This document shows positions 1 through 6,090 of a DNA stretch of 6,158 nucleotides, piece after piece; position 1 is the first letter of the stretch; each line of letters begins with the position of its first letter. Under the pieces are notes generated by a model. That model ran no database searches. It was not told where the DNA came from and worked only from the letters and a program-made list of their open reading frames with translations. This DNA is from SB15 sp964557285 (GTDB taxonomy: Bacteria; Chloroflexota; Anaerolineae; Aggregatilineales; J027): the NCBI GenBank assembly GCA_964557285.1, contig CAZKZS010000311.1, positions 1 to 6,158 of the forward strand. The letters run 5' to 3'. The translations under genes and the position numbers were made by a program.

Positions 1-818
1 AGCCCCTTCTCCAGCGCTGGTTTCCAGGTATCCGGCACGGTGAGCTTGTTTTGTTCATTGAAGTGAACTTTGCCATCCCGATATTCCCCTGTGACCAGAT
101 TCATGCCGGGGCTGCCAATAAACCGCGCCACAAACAGATTCGCGGGGTTATGATACACTTCGGCGGGTGTGCCGACCTGCTGCACGACCGCGTTTGACAT
201 GACCACAATGCGATCTCCCATTGCCATGGCTTCAATCTGGTCATGGGTCACGTAAACGGTGGTCGCGTGCTGATCGAGATGCAGGCGTTTGATTTCTGCC
301 CGCATGGTTTCCCGAAATTCCGCATCCAGCGCCCCAAGCGGTTCATCCATCAGGAAGGCCGCCGGACGCCGTACCAGCGCCCGCGCCAGCGCCACACGCT
401 GCTGGTCGCCGCCGCTTAAACTGCCGGGGCGGGCATCCAGCAAATGCTCAATTTTGAGCATCCGGGCAACGTCCGCGACCCGTTTGGTGATGTTGTCTTT
501 GGATTCGCCCTGTGCCTGAAGCGGAAATGCGATGTTCTGGCGGGCGGTCATATGCGAATACAGCGCGAAAAATTGGAACACAAAGGCAATATCCCGTTCA
601 CTGGGTTTGAGCCAGGTCACGTCCTGGTCATCAAAATAAATTTTGCCCGATGTGACCGTTTCCAGGCCGGAAATCATGCGTAAGGTGGTGGTTTTGCCAC
701 AACCGGACGGCCCCAGCAGCACCACAAATTCGCCGCTTTGAATGGTCAGATTCATCGGTTTGACGGCATGAACCCCACCAAATAATTTTTCTACATCCAC
801 CAGTCTAATCGTTGCCAT
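1..818 (-). CDS. Sugar ABC transporter ATP-binding protein (MalK/UgpC type), C-terminus cut by window edge
   Basis: This is the cytoplasmic nucleotide-binding subunit that hydrolyses ATP to drive carbohydrate import. I translated it from the ATG at 818: 272 codons are present and the reading frame is still open at base 1. All ABC motifs are visible: Walker A GPSGCGKTT (residues 36-44), Q-loop at Q82 (VFQFFALYSHMT), signature LSGGDQQRVALARAL (134-148), Walker B FLMDEP (155-160), D-loop GALDA (162-166) and switch histidine H192 (VTHDQIEAM). The segment from about 215 (VGTPAEVYHNPANLFVARFIGSPGMN) is the usual link into the MalK-type regulatory domain, most of which is outside the window. An AAAGGA site (827-832) lies 8 bases before the ATG, inside the end of the permease 2 gene, so translation is probably coupled. 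Small deviations from MalK are LSGGD for LSGGQ, QFF for QNY and GALDA for SNLDA. ATPase identity is certain; the substrate is unknown. Confidence 0.96.
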   Translation of the reverse strand, partial: MATIRLVDVEKLFGGVHAVKPMNLTIQSGEFVVLLGPSGCGKTTTLRMISGLETVTSGKIYFDDQDVTWLKPSERDIAFVFQFFALYSHMTARQNIAFPLQAQGESKDNITKRVADVARMLKIEHLLDARPGSLSGGDQQRVALARALVRRPAAFLMDEPLGALDAEFRETMRAEIKRLHLDQHATTVYVTHDQIEAMAMGDRIVVMSNAVVQQVGTPAEVYHNPANLFVARFIGSPGMNLVTGEYRDGKVHFNEQNKLTVPDTWKPALEKG

Positions 819-823
819 CGTGC

Positions 824-2083
824 CTATCCTTTCCGAATCGCGCCAAAGGTCACACCCCGCAGCAGGTGGCGGCGAAGTGCAAACGTGACGATGACCACCG
901 GAATGAGGAAGGCCAGCGACGCGGCGGCAATGGTTTCCCACTCAATCCGTCCGACGCCCTGCATGGTGGGGATACTGGGTGGGGCAGTGCGGCTTTTATC
1001 TGCCGTGAGCATGGCCGCAAATGCATATTCATTCCAGGCAAAAATGAAGCAGAACACAATCGTGGCGGCGATACCCGTGACCGCCTGCGGCAGCACGACC
1101 TTTCGGAACGCCTGCAAACGGGTGTAACCATCCACTAATGCCGCTTCTTCATATTCTTTGGGGATTTCGTCAATAAACCCCTTCAGCAACCAGACCGAAA
1201 ACGACAGGTTAAAGGTCGTGTACAGCAAAATCAGGCCAAAATGCGTGTCATACAGCCCCAATTCGCGGTACATCAGGAATAGGGGAATAGTCACGACCAC
1301 AGGTGGGAGCATCCGGGTGCTGAGGATAAAAAACAGCAGGTCATCTTCGCCGGGGACTTTGAAGCGGCTGAAGGCATAAGCCGACAGCACTCCAAACGCG
1401 ACGGAAAAAAACGTTGATACACTGGCAATAATCAGGGAATTCATAAACTGTCCCGGAAAATCGCTAGTGCGGGTGATTTTTTGCCCGCGACGGGCGGTGA
1501 TTTCTTCGGACCAACTTAAGTCATCCCGATTGCGGTAGCTTTCCAGTTCCTCCGGCAGAAGCTGCACCCGTTCCGTTACCAGAAATACAAAACTTTCGAT
1601 GGTGGGTTCAAAAAACGCTTTTGGCGGAACCGCCACTGACTCCACTGGCGATTTCAGGGCGGTTAAAATCATCCATGCGACGGGCAGCAGCATCACCAGC
1701 GTCACAAAAAAGGCGATTTCAGCGCGAAGGGTACGGCGCACAAACGGCCAGAACCCCACTTTATCAACACGGGTCGAAATGACCACATTTTGCCCTTCTG
1801 CGGATTGGGCGGGCAGGCTGTAATAGGTGACTGCTCCCAGCACGGCTATCACGACCACCTGTGCCAGCAGCAGGCCAATCGCGTTGCCATCTGTGAGTTC
1901 GTCGCTGAGTGCCAGCATAACCATCAGCACCAGCCCGAACACCCCCACAGCCGCGCCCATCGCCATGCCCCGTGCTGGTGGGCGATTTTTCGCCACAAAC
2001 ACCGACCCGATAACCAGAACCCCCAGGCTGCCTGTGAGCAGGTTGCCGAGAAAATAGACAAACAGCGTAATATCGTTCATCAT
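824..2083 (-). CDS. Sugar ABC transporter permease 2 (MalG type) with a three-helix N-terminal extension
   Basis: This inner-membrane channel subunit has 419 residues, against roughly 270-300 for typical MalG-type permeases. The MalG-like core starts near residue 115. Its cytoplasmic EAA loop, which docks the ATPase, is clear at 313-332 (EAALVDGYTRLQAFRKVVLP), and the C-terminus LLRGVTFGAIRKG resembles the ending of polyol/sugar permeases. Before the core are about 110 extra residues with three hydrophobic segments (about 8-31, 38-60, 66-89). The loop after the first core helix (about 144-211) is also long and highly charged. The gene starts with two successive ATGs (2083 and 2080). GGGAGAG (2087-2093) serves either one, and the first overlaps the permease 1 stop as TAATG, which suggests coupled translation. 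It is 5 bases from the ATPase gene. The permease call is secure. The extension is real in this frame, but its function is unknown. Confidence 0.95.
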   Translation of the reverse strand: MMNDITLFVYFLGNLLTGSLGVLVIGSVFVAKNRPPARGMAMGAAVGVFGLVLMVMLALSDELTDGNAIGLLLAQVVVIAVLGAVTYYSLPAQSAEGQNVVISTRVDKVGFWPFVRRTLRAEIAFFVTLVMLLPVAWMILTALKSPVESVAVPPKAFFEPTIESFVFLVTERVQLLPEELESYRNRDDLSWSEEITARRGQKITRTSDFPGQFMNSLIIASVSTFFSVAFGVLSAYAFSRFKVPGEDDLLFFILSTRMLPPVVVTIPLFLMYRELGLYDTHFGLILLYTTFNLSFSVWLLKGFIDEIPKEYEEAALVDGYTRLQAFRKVVLPQAVTGIAATIVFCFIFAWNEYAFAAMLTADKSRTAPPSIPTMQGVGRIEWETIAAASLAFLIPVVIVTFALRRHLLRGVTFGAIRKG

Positions 2084-3018
2084 TAGCTCTCCCGTGCCTG
2101 GTTGAGGGCGCGAATATACAGGTTGCTCACCGCGATAATCACCACCAGCATAATATACGCCAGCGCGCTGGATGAACCTGTGAGATATTGGCCTTGCAGG
2201 GCAACCCGGAACAGCCGCACGGATACCGTTTCGGTCACGTTGATGGCTTCCGTGCCTTGCAGCAGACTCGGCCCGCCGCCCGTTAAGCCCATGACCAGAT
2301 CAAACTGCTTAAGCGCTTCAATCGTGCGGAACAGCACCGCAATCAGCAGCAGGGGCATGACCTGAGGCAGGGTAATCCGCCGAAATTGAAACCACGATCC
2401 GGCGCGGTCAATGGCGGCGGCTTCATACAGATAATCAGGAATCGCGCTTAAGCCTGCCAGAGACAGCAGCATCACAAACGGACTCCACATCCACACATCC
2501 ACGATAATCACTGCCCACATTGCCAGGTCAGGATCGCCTGTCCAGTTGGGGGCGGTGTTCGGGTTTTCATAGCCGAAGATATAGTTGAAGAACCCAAACG
2601 AAGGGTTAAAAATATTCGCCCAGAATCTCCCTACCACCACAGGCGACAGCATCATCGGAATCAGGATAAGTGTGGTGAGCAGGGCGCTGCCCTTAAATTT
2701 TTCGCGCAGCAGCATCGCCAGCCCAAACCCGACCAGCATTTGCAGCGACACGGAAATTAAGGCGTATTTGCCCGTGAAGGCGAAGTTTTCCCAAAAGCGC
2801 GAATCGCTCAGGATGTTCCGGTAGTTGTCGAGGCCGATCCACTCCGGCGGGTCTGTTTTGATGACAGAATATTCTGTGAAACTCAAATACAGGCTGTAAA
2901 TGAGTGGGAAAACGTTCATCAAAATCAGTAATATGAGCGTTGGGATGATAAATATTTGTATCACTCTTTTGTCGCTCAGGTGGCGACGTGGCCCCGTCGT
3001 CATCGGCACATGCGACAT
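2083..3018 (-). CDS. Sugar ABC transporter permease 1 (MalF/UgpA type)
   Basis: This inner-membrane subunit of 311 residues pairs with permease 2 to form the translocation path. About six hydrophobic helices are visible (near 19-44, 85-106, 112-135, 166-190, 219-240 and 284-305). The EAA motif lies at 199-218 (YEAAAIDRAGSWFQFRRITLP, starting with E199, G at 207), followed by the conserved LTGGGP stretch at 245-250. The length and the absence of a large MalF periplasmic domain fit the shorter UgpA/LacF-like members. I chose the ATG at 3018 because a strong AGGAGGA (3026-3032) stands 7 bases before it. A longer frame from 3069 would add 17 residues, but that ATG has no ribosome binding site and lies at the edge of a perfect stem-loop in the intergenic spacer. 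The stop codon TAA shares its last base with the permease 2 ATG. Confidence 0.95.
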   Translation of the reverse strand: MSHVPMTTGPRRHLSDKRVIQIFIIPTLILLILMNVFPLIYSLYLSFTEYSVIKTDPPEWIGLDNYRNILSDSRFWENFAFTGKYALISVSLQMLVGFGLAMLLREKFKGSALLTTLILIPMMLSPVVVGRFWANIFNPSFGFFNYIFGYENPNTAPNWTGDPDLAMWAVIIVDVWMWSPFVMLLSLAGLSAIPDYLYEAAAIDRAGSWFQFRRITLPQVMPLLLIAVLFRTIEALKQFDLVMGLTGGGPSLLQGTEAINVTETVSVRLFRVALQGQYLTGSSSALAYIMLVVIIAVSNLYIRALNQARES

Positions 3019-3025
3019 GATGCTA

Positions 3026-3032
3026 TCCTCCT
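3026..3032 (-). promoter_or_regulatory. Ribosome binding site fixing the permease 1 start
   Basis: The minus strand reads AGGAGGA here, 7 bases before the ATG at 3018. It is the best Shine-Dalgarno match before any permease 1 start candidate and argues against the upstream in-frame ATG at 3069. Confidence 0.85.
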
Positions 3033-3042
3033 GGCAGGTAAG

Positions 3043-3067
3043 GGGCATGGCGGTTGATGCCATGCCC
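3043..3067 (-). promoter_or_regulatory. Perfect 9-bp stem-loop between binding protein and permease 1
   Basis: GGGCATGGC (3043-3051) and GCCATGCCC (3059-3067) are exact reverse complements around a 7-base loop. The hairpin sits 11 bases past the binding-protein stop and just before the permease 1 ribosome binding site. No T-run follows on either strand, so it is not a standard Rho-independent terminator. In sugar ABC operons such as malE-malF, stem-loops at this position protect the upstream mRNA from 3' decay and keep the binding protein in excess over the permeases. That role is inferred here from position. Confidence 0.75.
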
Positions 3068-3078
3068 AAAACGACTGG

Positions 3079-4413
3079 TTATTCCGAAATGACTCCGGTT
3101 TCAATCAGAATTTCATCCATCTCGAAGGCCATGCCGTCGAGCGCTTCCTGAGCCGTTCCCTGACCGCCGACCACGTATCCATGCAGATAACGCTGAGCAG
3201 GTTCAAGCAGTTGGCCGAACTGCGGAATGTTCCAGAAATCTTTGACAAAGTTCATGGTTTCCGCAAAGGCCGCGTTATAGGGAGTTGCACTCAGGAATTC
3301 TTCTGATTGCAGCACGTTAATATTGCAGGTGTAACCGCCAACTTCCGCCCAGCGTGCCTGAACTTCTTCGGTGGAAAACCAGCGAATAAAGTCGAGGGAG
3401 GCTTCTTTACGGGCGTCGCTGATGTAGTTGTTCACGCTCAAGCCCTGACCGCCCAGCGCCGCAAACCGTTCACCTGTCGGGCCGGCAGGCATCGCAAAGT
3501 AGCCCGTTACGTCGCGGAAGGGGTTGATGTCCGGGTTATCCAGCGCAGGGAAGAACGCGAAGTAGTTCATAATCATGGCTGCCTGCCCGTTGATGAACAC
3601 ATTGTTCATTTCGGCAAAAAAGGAGTTATTCGTGCCGGGAGGCGCAAACGAGTATAGTTCTTTGTACAGTTCCAGCGCGGCTACTGCTTCGGGCGAGTTC
3701 ACCACACCGAGGACGTTGTTGTTTTCATCTTTCCAGTCCGCGCCGTAGCTGAACATGACATTTTCAAAGCCCATCGTGATGGCATCATAGTCCACCTGGG
3801 TATAGACACCAACGCCGTACAGATTTTCATCGGGGCGGGTGAAAAATTCAGCAATATCGCGCAGTTGTTCCCAGGTTTCTGGTACTGCCAGAGGATAGCC
3901 GTATTTTTCTTCAAAAGCGGCCATCTCATCAGGATTTTCAAACAGGTCTTTCCGATACGCCCAGCCGTTGGCATCACCTTCAGTAGGGTACGCATAATAT
4001 TTGCCCGAACCCGTTGGATATTCACCGTAGTAGGTCAGGGTGGCGGGGGTCACAGTTTCGGCAATACCTTCACCGACCAGAAAATCGGTCAAATCCATGT
4101 AATGACCTTCGGTGACGGCCTGCCCTAACCACTGGCTGTCGCCCACGACCATATCAAAGGCTGTACCTTTGGCTGCCCATTCCGCGCCGACTCGATTGTA
4201 GTATGTTCCCCAGGGTTCCTGGACAACGGTGACTTTAATTCCCGTTTCTTCTTCGTACTCGTTACCAATTTGTTGCAGGTAGTTGGCGGGGTCCCATTCG
4301 GCCCACCAGATCGTGAGTTCAGTCACTTCTTCCTGTGCGGTGACGGTGCTGCCGCCCACCACGACGACGAGCATAACAAGCAAAACCAGCAGGGTGCCGA
4401 CTTTTTTAGTCAT
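3079..4413 (-). CDS. Extracellular sugar-binding protein, solute-binding family 1
   Basis: This 444-residue protein captures the substrate outside the membrane and delivers it to the permeases. The N-terminus is a classical Sec signal peptide: KK at 3-4, a hydrophobic core at about 7-20, and a likely cut after VTA (24-26), giving a mature start QEEVTELTIWW. There is no lipobox cysteine, so it looks soluble or periplasmic, not a lipoprotein. Family stretches include TIWWAEWDP (34-42), FDMVVGDSQWLG (86-97) and GDANGWAYRKDLF (146-158). The C-terminal pattern GGYTC, VKDFW, VVGGQGTAQEAL also recalls binding proteins of Rhizobiales sugar/polyol importers. The single mature cysteine lies in GGYTC. 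The start at 4413 has TAAGGAGA (4423-4430), with a 10-base spacer after GGAG. The gene lies 81 bases after the regulator. Type of sugar: not determinable here. Confidence 0.95.
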   Translation of the reverse strand: MTKKVGTLLVLLVMLVVVVGGSTVTAQEEVTELTIWWAEWDPANYLQQIGNEYEEETGIKVTVVQEPWGTYYNRVGAEWAAKGTAFDMVVGDSQWLGQAVTEGHYMDLTDFLVGEGIAETVTPATLTYYGEYPTGSGKYYAYPTEGDANGWAYRKDLFENPDEMAAFEEKYGYPLAVPETWEQLRDIAEFFTRPDENLYGVGVYTQVDYDAITMGFENVMFSYGADWKDENNNVLGVVNSPEAVAALELYKELYSFAPPGTNNSFFAEMNNVFINGQAAMIMNYFAFFPALDNPDINPFRDVTGYFAMPAGPTGERFAALGGQGLSVNNYISDARKEASLDFIRWFSTEEVQARWAEVGGYTCNINVLQSEEFLSATPYNAAFAETMNFVKDFWNIPQFGQLLEPAQRYLHGYVVGGQGTAQEALDGMAFEMDEILIETGVISE

Positions 4414-4494
4414 GTTTAAAAATCTCCTTAAAAACCAAAATGTACACGTCAGTAAGTAACGATCCTGCTTTTCTCTTCTCGTACTCTTCCCTCC
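4414..4494 (-). other. 81-base spacer between regulator and binding-protein genes
   Basis: On the minus strand this spacer begins with a near-perfect Shine-Dalgarno that uses the regulator's stop (TAAGGAGGG, 4489-4497). A purine-rich run follows, and the binding-protein ribosome binding site ends the spacer. No start codon stands at a usable distance after the first site. I see no convincing promoter (the best -10 candidate, TACATT, has no -35 partner), no terminator hairpin and no copy of the AACTTGTTTT element. The binding protein may therefore be transcribed from the regulator's promoter. Confidence 0.5.
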
Positions 4495-5754
4495 TTATCT
4501 CATTTCCAGTACGCCCCCTGTAATAAAAATGTGTTCCAGGGCGAGTGAAATTGCACCTATAACGCCTGCATCAGCCCCCATTGACGAGGTATCTATTCTC
4601 AGGTGGCGTGTGGAAAGGGGTAAAGAGCGATGCAGCACGCCGCGTCGAATCGACGCTAGAAATTGATGCCCAATATTGCTGACTCCGCCGCCGATAAGAA
4701 TCAGGCTGGGATTAAAAAAGTTCACCAGTCCGGCCAGCACTTCGCCAATCATGCGCCCACTGTCCTGAATGATTTCATTGGCAACCCGGTCCCCCTGAGA
4801 AGCCGCCGCGCCTACATCCTCCGCCGACAGCTTGCCGTGTGCTTCTAAAATGCGGGCAAGAATCGCACTTTTACCAGCGCGCGCGGCCTGCGTAGCACGG
4901 GCAGCAATAGGGGGGCCGGCGGCAATCGCTTCCAGACAGCCAATGTTGCCGCAGTGACAGACGGGACCGTTCTGGTCGGCGCAAATGTGACCAATATCGC
5001 CCGCGCAGCCATTTGACCCCCGGTAAATTTGCCCGTTGCAGACAATCCCGCAGCCGATTCCCGTCCCCACCTTGATGAAAATAAAATTTTCTTCGTTGAT
5101 GCCTGCCCCAACACGCAGTTCCCCCAGCGCCATCACATTGACATCGTTATCAATGGTCACAACTGCGTAGGGGAATGTTTCCCTAATATAAGCCGCTATC
5201 GGGTAGGCTTCCCATCCGGGCATGATGGGCGGGGCAATCAGCAGTCCGGTTGAAAATTCCACCGGACCGGGGACGCCAATGCCAAAACCATAGACTTTAT
5301 CTACAGGAATCTGGCAGCTTTCCAGCCGTTCCAGCACCACTTTCCGAATCAGCCCCAGAATGACATCCGGGCCTTCACGCACATCAATCGGGATGTACTG
5401 GCGGTCAAGGATATTGCCTTTGAAGTTTGCCAGCACCATATCCATGCTGGTCGCCCCCATATCAATGCCGACCACGCAGCCAAAATCCGCATTAAAATCC
5501 AGCACACGCGGACGCCGCCCCCCACTGGACTCTCCATCTCCCACTTCGCGTAAAATTTTGGCGCTGGTCAGGCTGTTCACCACAGACGTAATTTTGGAGC
5601 GCGAATAGCCAATTGCATCGGCAATATCCGTGCGGGACAGCGGCCCACGCTGGCGAATCGCTTCCAGCACTTTATATTCCGGCGGCGAGAGGAAAAAAGG
5701 CGCACCAGAAACCGTCTGATGAGCATTGTTGGGGGAGGGTGTGCGCGTTTTCAA
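4495..5754 (-). CDS. ROK-family transcriptional regulator (NagC/Mlc/XylR type)
   Basis: This 419-residue protein joins an N-terminal winged helix-turn-helix (about 25-75; GPLSRTDIADAIGYSRSKIT is the recognition region) to a ROK sugar-kinase-like domain. The ATP-binding motif DMGAT is at 98-102, the catalytic-type NDVN at 203-206, and the glycine-rich ROK signature runs from about 228. The zinc site is complete: H256, C266, C268 and C273 in CHCGNIGC. The motif before H256 is AGDIGH, with Asp where kinases usually have Glu. Family members repress sugar genes and respond to a sugar or sugar phosphate. Its place as first gene of the importer operon suggests local control and autoregulation. The start is TTG at 5754: GGGAG (5764-5768) lies 9 bases before it, and no ATG, GTG or other TTG occurs in frame back to the upstream stop. 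The next in-frame methionine is near residue 99, after the HTH. Confidence 0.94.
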   Translation of the reverse strand: MKTRTPSPNNAHQTVSGAPFFLSPPEYKVLEAIRQRGPLSRTDIADAIGYSRSKITSVVNSLTSAKILREVGDGESSGGRRPRVLDFNADFGCVVGIDMGATSMDMVLANFKGNILDRQYIPIDVREGPDVILGLIRKVVLERLESCQIPVDKVYGFGIGVPGPVEFSTGLLIAPPIMPGWEAYPIAAYIRETFPYAVVTIDNDVNVMALGELRVGAGINEENFIFIKVGTGIGCGIVCNGQIYRGSNGCAGDIGHICADQNGPVCHCGNIGCLEAIAAGPPIAARATQAARAGKSAILARILEAHGKLSAEDVGAAASQGDRVANEIIQDSGRMIGEVLAGLVNFFNPSLILIGGGVSNIGHQFLASIRRGVLHRSLPLSTRHLRIDTSSMGADAGVIGAISLALEHIFITGGVLEMR

Positions 5755-5777
5755 GCGGGAAAGCTCCCGAAAAACGC
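5745..5777 (-). promoter_or_regulatory. Potential hairpin enclosing the regulator's ribosome binding site and UUG start
   Basis: In the mRNA (minus strand), GCGUUUU (5777-5771) can pair with AAAACGC (5751-5745). Inside it CGGGA (5769-5765) pairs with UCCCG (5760-5756) around a GCUU loop. The outer 7-bp and inner 5-bp stems are joined by a 1 x 4 internal loop. The GGGAG ribosome binding site lies mostly in the inner stem, and the UUG start lies in the internal loop (CUUG). The base pairing is read directly from the sequence. Reduced or regulated translation of the regulator is inferred. Confidence 0.6.
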
Positions 5778-5810
5778 CATAGTTAAATAAAAGTTGTCCA
5801 TTTCTAAAAT

Positions 5811-5820
5811 GTTTTCAAAC
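5811..5820. promoter_or_regulatory. Short palindrome GTTTTCAAAC, weak operator candidate
   Basis: GTTT and AAAC form 4-bp inverted arms around TC. The site would lie about 13-22 bases downstream of the transcription start predicted from the 5839-5867 promoter. It is short enough to be chance in AT-rich DNA, so only the position makes it worth recording. Confidence 0.25.
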
Positions 5821-5838
5821 GAAATCTATCTTAAGAGG

Positions 5839-5867
5839 AGCATAACACGACTAACTTGTTTTTGCAA
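5839..5867 (-). promoter_or_regulatory. Candidate sigma-70 promoter for the regulator/transporter operon
   Basis: On the minus strand, TTGCAA (5867-5862) stands 17 bases before TATGCT (5844-5839). Each box matches the consensus at 4 of 6 positions, and the -10 has a TGn extension (TGTTATGCT). Transcription would start near 5832, giving a leader of about 78 bases before the UUG. It is the best leftward promoter I found in the AT-rich region. Confidence 0.5.
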
Positions 5868-5903
5868 TAGCATCTGGATGACTTTTTTCAGCGAACTTGT
5901 TTT
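5853..5903. repeat. Two direct copies of AACTTGTTTT, candidate ROK operator elements
   Basis: AACTTGTTTT occurs at 5853-5862 and 5894-5903, with starts 41 bases apart, about four helical turns. The left copy overlaps the spacer and -35 edge of the candidate leftward promoter; the right copy lies upstream of the -35. The left copy with flank, CTAACTTGTTTTTG, loosely resembles a half-site of the Bacillus XylR operator (TTAGTTTGTTT), and XylR is also a ROK protein. No inverted partner half-site is clear. The repeat itself is observed; its operator role is inferred. Confidence 0.4.
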
Positions 5904-6063
5904 AATTTATAAAATAAGTGGTTGGTTTTCAGTGATCAGTTTTTGATAGTTAGTCACCGGTTTTCGTCAATGAGGAGTTACCACTTGATAACCAATCACT
6001 GATGAATGACTACTGCTACCTAGTGAGGAAAATTAAAACTTATAAAAGTAATATAAAAATTTA

Positions 6064-6090
6064 TTGAAATTTTAAGTTTTACATTACAAT
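6064..6090 (+). promoter_or_regulatory. Candidate promoter for the divergent gene
   Basis: TTGAAA (6064-6069) and TACAAT (6085-6090) match the -35 and -10 consensus well, but the 15-base spacer is shorter than usual. The predicted start of transcription, near 6097, would leave a leader of about 28 bases before the ATG at 6125. Such boxes arise easily in AT-rich DNA. Confidence 0.35.

Noticed and set aside
812..1138. Plus-strand open frames across the permease, binding-protein and ROK genes, for example 812-1138, 1790-2086 and 3307-3657.
   Set aside because: They are antisense to well-supported genes, have no recognisable domains and no matching ribosome binding sites.
3043..3067. Rho-independent terminator between binding protein and permease 1.
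   Set aside because: The stem is perfect, but no T-run follows on either strand, and the next gene of the same operon begins at once.
3019..3069. A longer permease 1 starting at the ATG at 3069.
   Set aside because: There is no ribosome binding site before it. The 17 extra residues translate through the stem-loop, and a strong AGGAGGA sits before the ATG at 3018.
4441..4446. TGTACA palindrome and TACATT -10-like box upstream of the binding protein as a separate promoter.
   Set aside because: There is no acceptable -35 at 16-18 bases, and the palindrome is only six bases.
5916..5986. Large hairpin or attachment site from AAGTGGT / ACCACTT and nearby TTGGTT / AACCAA and TCAGTGA / TCACTGA pairs.
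   Set aside because: The pairs are in permuted order and cannot form one nested stem. Each is short and expected in a low-complexity AT-rich spacer.
5970..6067. Two tiny plus-strand reading frames, 10 and 21 codons (5970-6002 and 6002-6067), overlapping as TGATG upstream of the divergent gene.
   Set aside because: Neither has a ribosome binding site, the composition follows the AT-rich spacer, and the likely promoter for the divergent gene lies at or beyond their end.
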